A DNA stretch of 64,000 nucleotides from Rotaria socialis. Lineage: Eukaryota > Rotifera > Eurotatoria > Philodinida > Philodinidae. Under the pieces are notes generated by a model that worked only from the letters and a program-made list of their open reading frames with translations, was not told the DNA's origin and ran no database searches. Both the position numbers and the translations under genes were made by a program. Positions within the stretch are counted from its first letter, which is position 1. Each line of letters opens with the position of its first letter. Positions 23,061 through 37,035 of the stretch are shown one piece after another. The stretch spans positions 62,001 to 126,000 of the forward strand of contig CAJNYU010002278.1 in the NCBI GenBank assembly GCA_905331475.1, written 5' to 3'.

Positions 23061-25416
23061 CCAAGATAATCGCGTAAACTTCTATTAAATACAGAAGTGA
23101 ATTTTACAGAAAAGAATGAAATAGATACAGTTTGCTTGGGACGTATGAAAGGGTATAATTACATTTTGTTGTTTCATATAAGTGTGGCGTTTTTGTCTGA
23201 GGGAATATCGGGCGCACAGGTTATAGAGATTTTCAAAGTCACTGGTCTCTGTGCAATTCGAGCGATCATTGGTTAGAAGTGATGAGGGTCTGCTATAATT
23301 ATTTTTAGTATACTATTTTTTGTAACCGGAGAAGTTGTATGAAAAAAGTAGAAGATTAACTAACTGTTGACGATAATAGTAAATTATACTCTATAGCAGG
23401 AGTAATAATCGTGCCAGTTTCAGATTGATGATGGTGGCGTAAGAAAAGTAGATAATACAAAGAATTGAATATTGTGTGTACTCATTTTGTGCCTGGCTAT
23501 AGTCAATTGTATGGTTGGTAGCGAAAAGTGCGGTAAGAATGAAAGTGAATTATTAACGTTTTGAATTACATTGATGATTATACGCAAAAAGATTTTTATC
23601 AATTAACTTTCATTGCAATCATATGAACGAAGTATTTCAATGTTGAATCGATTACAGAGTAGAATATCAATAAAATATGAAATTTGTCAGTTTTTAAAAA
23701 ATAATCGAAAGCAGCTAGATTTACTACGAAGAAATGTGCTAGATTATTTGATTGATTAAATAACGTTATTTAGTACACAACACGACGATGTTTTGAAAGT
23801 TAATGGTTATCGCAAAGAACATAGTATAGGAAGAATTTCTGTAGACGTTTTCATGAAGTGAAACATTTTATTTATCACTTATAGATAGTTCATAGCTGTT
23901 GTGTGGTCACTGGATTTTCGAGTAAATAGAACGCTGAAAAAGTCGCAGTCAAAAACAGAAGCCATCATTCTTATCAAGCATGATAAAGAACAGATTGATT
24001 ATACACGCAAACAACATTTCCTATCAATTATCAGCAGAGAAGAAAAATATTTTGCAAACTATAGTTTGAAAATGTACTTTAAAAAGGTCTTAGCACAAGC
24101 TGTGTGGGATTAAAAATGTAAAGAATGATTCACTATGAGTCTAGAAACCGTCTATCAAGATTGGATGAATAGATGCAAATTTCTACCCTGTATACTTTAT
24201 CACCTATGTCAGATCGTATATTAAAAAACTGTATCTTCAAGAAATAGATAGTCGAAGTTATTTTTTTGTTTGATTTTATTTATACGTCACACTGTAATCC
24301 TTAAAAATATAATGTCACACAGTTTTAGACATAGAACGATCATGGTCAATATTCGCTATTAAATTGTCAAGATAGAAAAATTTTAATTTATTTTAATCAA
24401 CGAGTTCTTAACCAACATTAGAGGAAGTTTCAATGACGATGATTTTGTCAGGTATACCAAATATAGATAGAACGTTATTTATGAAATTCACTAGACACAA
24501 CATGTTGCAATAACATTCTAGTTTATATAGTTCAAAATATCTTCGTAGTATTCAGGAGCATTATGTGTGCCTCGAACGGTAAATTAGAAAGTACTTTTTC
24601 AAATGTGAAGATCACAGTTTAGTTCATGATCAGGTGCAGATGAAAATATTGTGTTCCCTTAGTAACCAAATTTGATACCGACTTTGAGAAAAGATTTACG
24701 ATAAATTGCAACAAAAAAAAACAGGCGATGCTTTGACTCGTTAGAATCAAAATTAGCAGATGAATAAAAGCCAGATTTTATCTGCTTTTATTATTACATT
24801 CGCTTATGTCATGATACTTAAGAACAAAAGAAATGTCATATATTCCATGATTCAATGCATTAATAATTGGTTCTAAATTTTAACAAAATCATTCACCTAT
24901 AAATAAACCAAGCATACAAATCATTTTACGGTTAATATACTTTTGCGTACATCACAATGAATGTCTCACCATAGGAGTAAAACCATTTCATGACAAATTA
25001 AAAATATACTTGCATAGTGTGTGGGTGGATGCAAGTAATTATTAATCAGAAAGTCGCATCGTAGACTTCATTTAAAAATAAACTCGTTACATTGATTCAC
25101 AGCGGCGATGTCTTATTCTTGCTAAAGAAATTAATTATTTAAAGCTAAATGAAATTTTTTCTTGTTTCACTTCTAACGAGAAATCCGTTACAATTTAAAA
25201 TTCAATTGAAGAAGCAAAAAAGAACATAGATCAGAACACATGTAAATTAATTGTGCAAATTTGAAATATTCTTACGATTCTTTATTTGAGTAGATATTGA
25301 TCATTATATAAAGGGTTCTTTTATTTATATATCGAAAAGGAACATGAAGAAAGAAAAACCTTTTGTAATCTACTACTTGGATACCGCTCAAGCATAAAAG
25401 ACAAACAATAACAAAA
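23061..25416. other. AT-rich non-coding stretch
   Basis: 3' flank of NDUFA9 and beyond. The plus frame at 23901-24113 has no recognisable domain. TGTGTGGGTGG near 25018 is another short telomere-like motif. Confidence 0.45.
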
Positions 25417-27404
25417 TTAAGGAAAGGATAAATTCTGTGAAAGTTCATATTCTTGTGTAACTGGTTTTGGTGGATCAGGGATTAAGAAATCTTCTGGGTT
25501 TTCAACATATCGACCACTTTTTCTCATTGAAGCCATCATATGTCCAATAGCATCCGAGAATTTTACTGGTTCAATACCTAAATCACGTATTGTGGGTAAA
25601 CCAGGTGTGAACGTATCGGAAACATATGCCTAAATAAAATATAGATGTTATCAAGAACTAAAAGAAAAAGAAACACTGGCAAAAAAAACATACGCATTGC
25701 ATACGATCGATATTGTAAAGGCTTTTATGAAACGTATAATTTGCTATTGCTTTCACACTAAAGACCAAGTGAACTTAATTCTTCTCTTTCTCTATATGTA
25801 GATATTACTTACAAAACATCTGGTGTCAACGGTGTAATAATACTCTTTCGACGCATATATCGAAGGCAATATTCAATTAATTCACGTAATTTATAACGTT
25901 CAGGTCTATTAACAAAAAAATAAATAAATAGGAAAGCAAAATCTTTATTAAATCACTTACCCATAAATTTCATAAGTTTCTCCTACACTCATTGGTTCAC
26001 GAATTGCTGCATAGATTGCATTTGAAACATCGTTAACCTGAAAATTTATTGTTGATTATTTTTCATGAATAATAAAAATTATTTTCTTACAAATATGGGT
26101 GCTTTAACAGTTTTCTCTCCTGATGCATAAAGAGGCACACGAAGATAAGACATTGGTCGTACCCCTAGAAGCAAAAAAGAAAATATTCATTTTATTAATA
26201 AAAAAATTAATAAAATTTTACATCTAGAAAAATGATAGGCAATAAATCCATCATTGTGTTGACTTCCATAAATAGCTGATGGTCGAAAAATTGTTGCATC
26301 CGGAAATTCTTCTCTAACAGCTAATTCGCCTGCATACTATAAAAAAACGAACGGAAAAAGATTAATTTTCTCTAATAAATTTTAATTTACTTTCGATTGA
26401 AGAAATTTTGATGGTTTTCGAACGATAATAGCTGGTGGATTAGGACTAGCATTCAAAGCTGAAAAATGAATAAGACGTTGTACGCCACATTCTCGTGCTA
26501 ATCTTGCTATTGTTCCGGCTAATTTAACATGTACGTCATCAAAAGAATAATTTCTTTAAAATAAAATGAAAAATATTTTTCCAATCAAATCTAAACTGAC
26601 CTACCGAGTTTCGCTTGAACGACCAATTAAATTGATAACAACATTTGAATGTTGTAAAGCACGACGAATCGATGCTTCATCTTTACCATTAATTGGCTAA
26701 AAACAAAAAAATGAATCATTCAAAGTAAAGTACGCAGTTAACATAATGTAAACAGCTCGAATGATTTACATCGTTTGATTTCAATTAGATAATCAAATAG
26801 TCTATGTTTGCTTGGCAATTAAGTAAAAAGGTGCGTGGGTAAAGAGAAGACCTACACTTCATCTAGTTAAATGGTAAAAGAATGCAAAGCTCTCTTTTAA
26901 TGAATCTCTATATCGCATGTTGTTAGTTTCAGAATATTCACTTACTGAAAAAAGAATTTGACCAAGGTCGCCAAGTACACGAAGTTCACGCAAATGATAA
27001 GTATCGCCACGATAAGGAACTATGATTTGTGAGCCTTCTTTTGCTAAAAAAAGCAGGAAAAAAATGTCAATTATGTTTTATTAACTATATCTAAATAATT
27101 TACCAAGTCGATTAACAGTTGCACCACCAACAAATCCCTGTGCGCCAAAAACAGTTGCTACGATACCACTGAAGCTTGATCGACCGCCACCACCCCGTCT
27201 CATATCAGTTAATCGAAGTGATTTTACTTCGTTTAAACCCATATTAATGGGTAAATTATCACCGACATATGCAACTGATGTTGCCGGTTTTGTTGATGAT
27301 CGGACGGGTGCCTCAGTCGATGCATATGCACAATCAATATGCAATACGAGTGAACGGATGTTCACTAATGAACGTTTACCCGTCTGTAGAGCCACTGTGG
27401 ACAT
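25417..27404 (-). CDS. NDUFA9: NADH dehydrogenase 1 alpha subcomplex subunit 9, mitochondrial
   Basis: NDUFA9 is an accessory subunit of mitochondrial complex I with an atypical short-chain dehydrogenase fold that binds NADPH. Ten exons: 27404-27104, 27043-26946, 26696-26605, 26553-26391, 26336-26222, 26164-26091, 26037-25961, 25905-25813, 25757-25694, 25629-25417 (429 aa). Key marks are GRSSFSGIVATVFGAQGFVG (nucleotide-binding GxxGxxG), YRGDTYHLRELRVLGDLGQI, NLIGRSSETRNYSFDDVHVK and SKYAGELAVREEFPDATIFR. The region before the Rossmann fold, about 85 residues, should include the mitochondrial import signal. Exon 9 (64 bp) was added because exons 8 and 10 are in incompatible phases without it; it restores the frame and fits the family's C-terminal region. 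Confidence 0.95.
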
Positions 27405-28003
27405 GATCTAATGATAAGAAGAAAAATTCAAATCTTTACTGTCTGTTTTTTTTTTCAAAATATTCATTTCTACAAATCCATTTTATGTTTCAGAAATAAA
27501 TTAAATTAAACACATCAGACAACTGTACATTGGAATGTCAACGGGTTAAAGTGAATAGCATATATTCCCTAGCCAAAAACAAACGAAAACAAAAAGAAAA
27601 ACAACGGAAAACAAATAGATTTCATTCGATGTGATGAATACCGACTATTAGGAAAAATAAACATTGTCATCACCATCGAGTTTCTCTTTTTTTTTCTTGA
27701 AGTTTAAAAAAATAAACACACTTTTTTCTTGATGCTTTTTCGCTTTGGTTAACACACACACATACACACGAAATAGTATTATAGACCACACACAAATGCG
27801 CATATCGAAATAGAAATAAAGAAAAATAAAACAATACAATAAAATATAGGTCTTTTCTCACACCTCAATAATTTTATATCTGCAAATAGGATAGACGATT
27901 GAGGAATACTTAAATAAACAATCGATAACCAGGAAGAGAGCGAAAAAAATAAACAAAAGATTGTCGACAAAATGATGATTCAAAGAAAACAAAAAACAAA
28001 TCT
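27405..28003. other. Intergenic gap between tandem minus-strand genes
   Basis: Promoter side of NDUFA9 and 3' flank of the phosphatase gene. The AT-rich minus frames at 27648-27970 are low-complexity. Confidence 0.5.
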
Positions 28004-31000
28004 TCAAGATGAGGATTGCAACGTTCTAGCATATTCGCTCAATGCTTGATAAACAAATTGATATTGATCATTGGTTTGAATCATTCCGCCACGATCGCGA
28101 CGTAAATCACAAAGTATACGAACTATATCAATAGTATGTTCAGTATCAAGCTGTTTTATACCATTGCTCAGCGCAATAAAACAGCCCGTACGACCAATTC
28201 CAGCACTAAAATAGAACAGCTCATATTAAATATAGTCAACAGTGCAAAAGAATTTATTTATTTCCCACAAGAATTAACATCCTATACTTCTACCAATTGA
28301 ATTCAACAATTTCTAAAAATAGTACAGATTGTAACTGCTATGTAGACGTGCTCTTTTGAAATCTGTCAACCTCCGCTTGTTTCAAATTAAGAGCTTAATC
28401 ATCATTTTATTTATGATAATACGACATCATGCTTGTGAATCATCGATAAGTAGCACCAACAAGCAATATTTTTCTTTCTTGTGCGTAGGAGATACACTAT
28501 AGAAAATGTAATACTACGCAAGCGTGTTTTCCCCCGCAAACTACGTTCCACAAAACAAAACATAACGTCATGTACCTGCAATGAACAACAACAGGACCAG
28601 AGCATTTATTTAAATCCGGCAAATCGACACGACTTTTTTCAACATTTTTCACCAGTTCAATTAATGGATGAACAATATCTGGACATGATTGATCTGGCCA
28701 TGCTACATAAAATATATTTGTTTCAGAAAAACAGTAAAGAACAAGTTTGATTTTATTCTATTACCTGTATACCAATAATGTTCAATTTCGCGTTGTTCAT
28801 TTTCAAACTTGAATGAATAAAATATTAAATAAGACAAGCAAACAAACAAGATATTCTTCTTACTTCAATAACTAATCGACGTATTTCATAATCAGTTCGA
28901 TATGTTATTGATTTCAATTGAATTTGAAAAGGACCATACTGCGCAGATTGATTATCTGGAATGTATTTTTCGCATTTTGCCTAAAGAAATTTTATCATAG
29001 AAACTATAAAATCGCATTTATTTATATTCTACTTTATTTTTTTCATATAAACGAGTTATCATAACAATTACGGGCACACGTTCTTGCCAAATCATTCGAT
29101 AAAAGTCAACAATTGTGTTGGCAAGTGGGCCTTGTGTTGCTATGAATGCATGATATTCATTAAGATAACCATTAACATAATTCGCATTGATATAGGATGA
29201 CAGTGGATCACCAGGTAGTTCAGATAGTTTTACACGAGAATGCTCATCTTAAAATTTTGTAGAAAAATTAATATGACGAAAACGAAATTTTAATATTTTT
29301 CTCTTACTAGCAATAATTGTACCATAACGATTTTTAGTGCCAGCACCACAAAGACGAAGTTTTTCAAGATGATTTGTTGGAATAGTCTAAATGAATAAAG
29401 TTGAAGTTTTTTGAAGTGTTCATTTCGAAAAAAGTACAAACCCAAAATTCATGATAAAGTGATCGAGCATCTTGGGCATGTTGATGAAGTTCATCGATTG
29501 TTAATTTTCTTGTTCCAGTTTGTAAATATTCATCAGATGGACTAAAATAATTTAGTTTCTAAATTAATCAAAAAAGAAAATTTCTTTTTCACTAACCAAT
29601 CAACTGGTGGACTATTTAGAAGACGATGTTTTGGAGCTATGGATATTGTTAACGAATTATTTGAGCCTCTCCTAAAAAAAGACAAAAAGTTATAGTTTAT
29701 TTTTTATTTTTTTTTCCTAATCAATTTTGCCATTGTGACCTCAAGCAATAATAGAAAGAGAAAACAATCAGTTGAAATTTAAACTTTACGGAGGATTTGT
29801 AAGCATGGTAAAAATATTGTTTTAAAAGTAATTTTCAGTACACTATTTTCTCTTTCGACCAAAAACAGATAGTAAAATTTTACGAAACATGATACGAAGC
29901 TTTCGATTATAATATAGAAAATGTACTGTTCGTTTAAAATATTAAAATTTCATTTTTCGTTCTTAAAATTCTCTTGATGAATCAAAAAAAAACAAGACTA
30001 CCCACCTTCTTTTGTATAATAAAGACGTTGATGAACTCCAATACGCACAACAGATAACAGGTGGTGATTCCACTTCCATGATTTTCTATTCTAATACGTC
30101 TGGTGTAACTTAATGTACTTAGATCTTAGAACATCATCTAATATATAATGGTGATAATTATTTCGTATACATATCTCCAATATTTCAATTAGTCATTTTT
30201 ATTTTTTTCTTATAAGATAGTAGCACTCAAAATTAAACATAGAAGATTTGCAGATATGATAATCTAAACACGCTCCCTCATTACTGTTCTCAAAAGAAGC
30301 AAGTGCAAAAAAAAGGGTTAATATTTTTTGTTGTTTCTTTCTTCATTCTTGCTCTCCCCCTCTTTCTTTTTCTGCCTTCTTACTTTGGTTGTGATTATTC
30401 TAAGAGCAGTCAGTGGAACGAACAGAACAAAAAAATATAGTCTCTATTTGAGTACTATTTTCATAAGACTTGACATCAATGTCAAAATTCTATTTTTTTA
30501 ACCGAATTTAACACTTTTGAATTCACCACTACATTCAAAACAATACTACACAATCACTAGAAGACTTTTCAATTAAATACTGCCTCACTCATCATCTGCT
30601 TCTTCTTTATTATTCACAGGCATAATAAAAACTACGCCTACATAAAAGGAAAGAAAAAAAGGAAGTCTCAAAACTCTATTCACTTATGATTGTATCTGTC
30701 AGTATAGCCTTTTTTTCTCTTACTAATATTGACGAAGATGTTTCGAAGCTTTGTTTTTTAAACAAATAGACATTACTAGTCATTTCCTCACGAATCTCAA
30801 CAAATACACACATACATACGCGTAGGTGTAGGTGGCAATAGCTAGATTGGAGAAAAACAACAAAAACACAGGTAGTCGTCAAAACAACAAAACGCAAAAA
30901 TCATGTTTCTTGTCAATAGCATCTATAGATTCGTACACAAAATTTGCGACTCTATTTTTCATTAGTAAATTATTTCGGGACAGCTGTTTGATGATTCTCA

Positions 31001-31741
31001 TCGAACGCCTTCAAGTTTGTTTTCTTTACTCTCTATAGTCCAAAGGACAAAGCTCAAATCGAAGTTACCTTTCAAGTAAATTTTTTTTTCGTAATCTCTT
31101 CGTAGCTATAGCCGTCGATGACGACGATGAATCGGCTGTTGAACATGTATCTCCATTGATAGTATTGTTTTCAATAGACGGTAGTATTAATGATGATGAC
31201 GAATTGGGCTGTACTAATTTTGGTACAATAGGAAATAATTTAATTTCTTTTGGCCTCGGTGTTTTAACATTAACAGAATGTGCTGTAAAATGTGACAATT
31301 CAGATGAATGAGACTTTTGCTTCGATAGTTTTTGTTGTTTTGAACACCAATAAACCTAATTGAAAATTTAATTTTAACAAAAAATCAACCGCGAAATATC
31401 TTTTACTTACAACTGCTAATAATGTTATAATAATTACGCATAGAATGCTTCCAATCGATAGAACAATGGAATTTCTTGTCCAGAATAAAGTGGCATCGAT
31501 ATCATTTTTTGTATTTGACTATAAATCAAAGTAAAAATAGATAATAAAAGAAAGAATTCTTTCTCCCTCGTTTCTTATGTATCATTGTGATTTCTACCTC
31601 ATCCAACATGCATCGATTTTGACAGCTGTCATTAATAAATATGCTGTTTTCTTTTATTTTTAACATATATTCAACATCAAGAATTTCTGTTTCCATCCGA
31701 AGTAGATCATCTTTCAAAATAACAACACGTTGTCTACTCAT
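28004..31741 (-). CDS. Receptor-type tyrosine phosphatase of the PTPRR/PTPN5/PTPN7 family
   Basis: Eleven exons join in frame: 31741-31598, 31518-31411, 31355-31069, 29671-29597, 29541-29442, 29386-29308, 29247-29033, 28980-28864, 28807-28765, 28702-28576, 28205-28004 (498 aa from ATG 31741). A single membrane helix ([20 protein letters not shown]) is followed by a Ser-rich cytoplasmic linker. Next comes [14 protein letters not shown], a kinase-interaction motif by which this family docks ERK and p38 MAP kinases; its Ser is the family's PKA-type site. The PTP domain has [31 protein letters not shown] with the general-acid Asp, the P-loop [10 protein letters not shown] and [10 protein letters not shown] (Q-loop). 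All catalytic residues are present. The N-terminus is open: exons near 32306-32329 and 32863-32923 could extend it. No signal peptide seen. Likely role: MAP-kinase dephosphorylation at membranes. Confidence 0.9.
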
Positions 31742-33527
31742 CACTTTCTTTCGAAGCGAAAGTTAAAGATAGATGTGCGTCAAGTTTTCTCTTCTCATCT
31801 TTTTCTGTATGTGTTTTTCTTTTCAATGAACTGCATACACATTAACAATGCCTACTGTCGTATTCTATTATTATTTTTTTGTTCTTCTACAGACACTCAA
31901 CATAGATAAGTGAAAGAACGGAAGATAAGCAATAGCATAGAACGCACTTAGTATTTAACAAGCATTTCATCAAGGAAATATGTGATCGAATAAAATAATA
32001 ATTTGAACCTACGCATGCAAGAGCAACTATGATTATATTCTCGTCAATAGAGAAACTAGATGTAAACAAATAAGTAAAAACAATCAATTAATTAATTAAA
32101 ATAATGTATCAACAATGTTAGCCATTGTATGTCAGTAAAATCAAACTATAAATAAATGTCTGAACACTACTTTCACCGATTAGGTTACTCTACAGATAAA
32201 AAAAATTTCTACTTTCTATTATGATTGATTTCTAAGCATTAAGATTATGATTAATTAAAAAGCAAAACAATGCATATTAATACATTTCTTAATCTCTTAG
32301 ACTCACTTTGTCTTGTGTAATCAATGTCATCTCTTTTTTTCTTTGAATAGAATAGAATCGATCAAATATATTGGATTTTCCCTTTTTTTGTTGTTGGTTA
32401 CTGACGTTGCTAAAGGGGCTTAATATTTCATCGGTATTAACATCCAATATATGAGCACAACCATTGAGAGCGAAGTAGAATATATGTGCTTATGTGCGAT
32501 AGTGATAGGAAAACGAGTGGGAGTAGAAAAAGAAAGACGGCTGAAATAAGATTATAAAGCCGAATGAGACTTCGAACACGCACAAAGAACGCAAGCGAGT
32601 GCCATAAATAATTGAAATAAGAATAACGGGAAAAAAGAGTGATCCGGTCGAACGCATCATCGTCATAACATCTAGCATTTACCAAAATATTATTAGTCAC
32701 TCATATATTCTACATATCCCGAAGCAGTAGATAGCCATTATTTATTGATATAAATAATAATAATAACAGCAGAGAAAAACAGAAGAAGTAAGCTGAACAT
32801 TGAAATCAACACATTCTGTTCTCTTTTTTTTTCTCTCTCTATATTTACCTGCTTCTGTTCTTGCCAATCAAATATTCTTTTTTCTGGCGATGATTTCGGT
32901 GTAATCATATTCAATAAAAGAGGACGTTCTTTTTGCTTAGTAATTCTACGGACGAAATTAAAGAATAGTTTTAAAAGAATAGATAAATCCGACTATATTA
33001 CCCGATTTAGCAATAGCTTTATTCTATTCAGTCGAACAATCATCATCATGGATATTCAATAGGTTCTCATCTGTCAATAAATAGAAAAACAAGACTAATA
33101 TCGTCGCATTGTAATTCATAACGAGAAAAGTCGCATCTGCTTTTGCATATCTTTTCCCTTTTAATTTAATATCATGAAAACCTTTTTTTCGAGTTTCTTA
33201 CCTGTAATGATAGTATACTAATCATGAAGGTTTTTCTTCGAACGATACTTCGTTACAAATCTAAAGAGAGAAAAAGAAAAGCTCCATTCGTGTCGGTTTA
33301 CATTAAATGAGCACATTATGACACAGACACCTGTAAATAGAAAATAATTTTTAGATTTGTTTTTCTTTGCTAAACTCGACTAGATTGGAATCAGGAGGAA
33401 CCGTAACAAAAAAATGGAACACTTTTCGATAAAGTGACAAAAAAAATGATACATGTGAAACGATAATGATACCAATGGAACATCAAAAGACAAAAAAAAA
33501 CACACTAGATTTTCTAAGTTCCTTTTG
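31742..33527. other. 5' flank of the phosphatase gene with possible upstream exons
   Basis: On the minus strand, ATG-led segments with good donors occur at about 32923-32863 (MITPKSSPEKRIFDWQEQKQ, then GTAAAT) and 32329-32306 (MTLITQDK, then GTGAGT). Both are phase 0 and could splice to an AAAG acceptor just above 31741. This is unproven. The rest is AT-rich without genes. Confidence 0.35.
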
Positions 33528-36500
33528 TCAGGAAGGTAAATCTTGTTGAGTCGAAGAAATTATAGTAGTAAGATCAGGAGTCACATTAGCAGAAGAAGAG
33601 GACGAAGAAGAAGAAGAAGAAGGAGGAGAATTTTCTTGTGCTATTATAGTTGTCGTTGTTGTTTGCAATATTGGAGATTTAGCAACCGTAGACTAAAAGA
33701 AATATATACATGAGCGATAGCTATAAATAAAAAGGAATGTTTTTCTCTCTATTGAAGTCTTATGAGAACATGGTTTTTGGCAATTAATCAAAAATTATCT
33801 GCCCATTAAAGTTTAATGAAATTGTTCTTCAAGGCAAAAATATATATATATTATTAAATTTTGTGCACGACATACGCAGTAGCTATACTCGATGTATAAT
33901 ACTTCAATTGTCAATGAACATTAAGTATTTGACGAAAGAGAAGCGTTGGCAATATTCATTCAGTAAATGATAATTAAATATGATGCTTTATATATATTGA
34001 GAGAATAAATCTTATTATCCGAGCTATGCTTTTCTTTTCTAGCATCGCAGTTTTTCATATGCATAGACTTGGCAGTTTTCTTATGAAAATATACTTAATG
34101 AAAAGTCATGTAGATCTTAGAAAATATTCAAAAGATTAACTTTTCCATTATTTTTTATATCAGCTTTCAATTGCCTACGTTTTTCTTTTGTATTATATCT
34201 ACTTAGCTATGATAGGTATTAAGAAAATAGTCTTTCTGTTTTTTAGTTGCCATTCGGCTTATAATGATCGACTCATGCAGTGCATACATTCTTCTGTCAT
34301 CGACATTACCCCTGACGAAAATCCTTACACTGCCTACTAGATTCCAACATTTTAATAATCATAACAGATACGATCGATTGTTAAACTCAAAACATCCATT
34401 GAGATAATCATTTGATTTCCGATGAGCTCATGGTAAACTGAAGCAAAAGAGCAATGCACATCCTCAAGAGAGCTCATCTCACATTTTCAATAAAAGCATT
34501 CGATGATATAAATGTTTGTAGTAACCTAATTATCTCATTCGGAAATAACAACAGAAAAAAAAACAAAGACTTCGTACTGATTAATTCCAGTAAACTCAAA
34601 GGCCTTTTCATAGTAAGTTGAAAAACAGAATAGAAAAAGAAAAGAAATTATTTTTCATTTTCCAAAATAAGTAAATCACAATACACATATTGACTTAGTC
34701 AATAACACGTCCGGAGAGAAAAAATGACTTCAATATTTTTCGCAGTTGATCGAGAAATATTTATAATAAACTACATGGCATTTTGTTTTGGAAGTGTATT
34801 CGATTTACAAAAGAATTGATTGCGGTCACATAAAAAAATCCTTTTTTGATTAGGAATTCTTTTGATCTTGAAAGTCATAATAATATAGCATCTATGCATA
34901 TACATAATTAATTTCAAACCTCTAATGTAATTGTTGATGTTGGCTTTGGTCGATGCATAGTTTCGTGTACAGCTAAAATTTCTTTTAAACCTCGATTTTC
35001 GAGCAGCAATGCATTAATGCGTTCGTCTTGTGATGCACTATGTGTATCGTCGATACTAATCGCATGACGCATAACGGATGCAATTTCATGAATTTTTGAT
35101 GATTTATCTTGAATATCCTAAATAATAAGAAATTTCATTTTTCTTCGTTGTACATTTCACACTCCAAAAACAAATTTGTTCACATCGCGTGTTTTCTTGT
35201 ATTTATAAGAAATTATTTACTCTTTTTTTTAATCAAAAAGAAGTGCAATTATTGTATTAGTTCGGAAGAAACATTCATTCTATTTAACTAAGGCTACACT
35301 TTAATTGAACAAGATGTACTCAGAAAAGTGAACGTGCTGAACTTTAGGAATAAACAGATAGCGTTCAAAGCTAATTCTAGGTGAACATCTACCGTTACAT
35401 TGATATTTCATAGTAAAATATCTGGTATAACAACTGAATGTCAAAATAATCACGCGTGTCAGATGCAGACTAGACGAATACAAACATGTAACGAGCTTGA
35501 GTCGCACCATGAAGTAGCAACATATTTTATGACTAAATGTATGCTAATTTTTGGAAAAAAAAACTGTAAGCCTACCACGGTATTGTTCGAAACACTCTCG
35601 TGTTCTTTGTGATTTTGAAGACTCACCTTTTTTTTTAAATATATGTAGACATCGTTAATAAGTACTCTTATATAGTTTAAGTATGACAGATTATGTTAGT
35701 TAACGTCACTAGTTACGTGCTTTCAACAACTTCGCTTAACTATATTGTGAATCAATCATTTTTTTATTGTTTTTAGATAAACATGAAACCAGTGATTCTC
35801 AGCTTTTTAATGAGAAAAATTGAATTTAACAGGAGTCGCTGATATTTTTCGACTCTAGCTGATTAGTATGAACTTGTAATCGAAGTCATTGTCCGTGGTA
35901 AATTTATTATACAGCAGAGTAAAGCGTAAGATCTTCGAGATTTAACGGGCCAACGATTTTCAAAACAAAAGCAAATCTTAGTCTAATCCGTGCATGAAAT
36001 ATGAATAGAGCATGGCACTGAAATTACAACTACTCTTATTAATAAATAATAGGAGATATTTATTAAATGAAATTGAATAGGACTTTTTCATGTTCTGGAT
36101 ATAGAAAGAAAAGTACTCACGACATGGAATATTAGCAGGTCCTAACGAATACCTTTACAATTTCTAACTGGTGACCTTGATGATATTTACAACAAGAAAA
36201 TCGAGCTAATTCTGATTAAATGCATACTTTTCAATTGACTCACCTGAGCTAATGACGTATTAAATATATTAACAGCTTTTGTTTCTTCTTTACTCATTAA
36301 AATAAGTTGTTGTATATCTTTCCGATATTTGTACATTATTTTTTCTAGTACACTTCGATGTTCAATAACTAATTGTTTTAATTCTTCGTTTTCTTGTTGT
36401 AATTGTCTAATTTATAAATAAAAAGAAGAAGAAATATATTTTTATTAATTATCTTGATAATAACTTACTTCACCAGACGATTTTCTTTTTGAATATTGTA

Positions 36501-37035
36501 AAGAATCGCTGTTTTTGGACGATGAGAGCTTATGTCATTCAATTCAGCAAGGTCATCACCATACTTTAATTAATAAAAGTGTTAGAGATTCTTTTTTTGT
36601 TTTAAGTAGCTTTTTGTCAAGAGAGAAAAGCAATATCATATCTTTAAGAAGTCACTAGTACGTGTATAAATAGCAAATATGAATGCTTTGCACGGTGCGG
36701 TTCACACGGCATAAGCATTTCCTTTAGTTCAAATCTTCTCTATACATTCACATAAGCTTTATGGAAAGATATCATATAGAAGGCTCTTAAGAATGTGCAT
36801 CAATTTTTACGAGAAGATTACATCTTCTATGAAATGCTAAATTGTTACTAATTTTGTTTTCAAGGAAAGCACCTACGTAAACAAATTTAGTTTCTCGTAC
36901 CTGTTTCATGCTAAGAATTCGTTCTTGAACATATTGTGCTTGACTTACAGCTGTGTCAGCTGTAGTATCATCGCGACGTAAACGTGAAACAAGCTCACGT
37001 GCGTTGGTTAGTATTGTATCGAGTGAAAGATTCAT
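33528..37035 (-). CDS. FGFR1OP2/SIKE1: FGFR1OP2/SIKE family coiled-coil protein
   Basis: Five exons: 37035-36901, 36563-36469, 36406-36244, 35117-34920, 33692-33528 (251 aa, close to human FGFR1OP2 at 253). Recognisable stretches are the N-terminal ARELVSRLRRDDTTADTAV, then HRPKTAILYNIQKENRLV, QLQQENEELKQLVIEHRSVL and ERINALLLENRGLKEILAVH. The protein is largely coiled coil. In other animals FGFR1OP2 and SIKE1 are components of the STRIPAK phosphatase-kinase complex, and SIKE1 restrains TBK1/IKKe signalling. The split into two paralogues is vertebrate, so no single human name applies. The last exon encodes a Ser-rich, low-complexity tail from a (TTC)n run (33597-33625) and is lineage-specific. 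Two introns exceed 1.1 kb, long for this window. Divergent from WDPCP. Confidence 0.9.

Noticed and set aside
23901-24113. 70-residue plus-strand frame, Lys-rich
   Set aside because: No domain, no flanking exons; expected by chance in this length of sequence.
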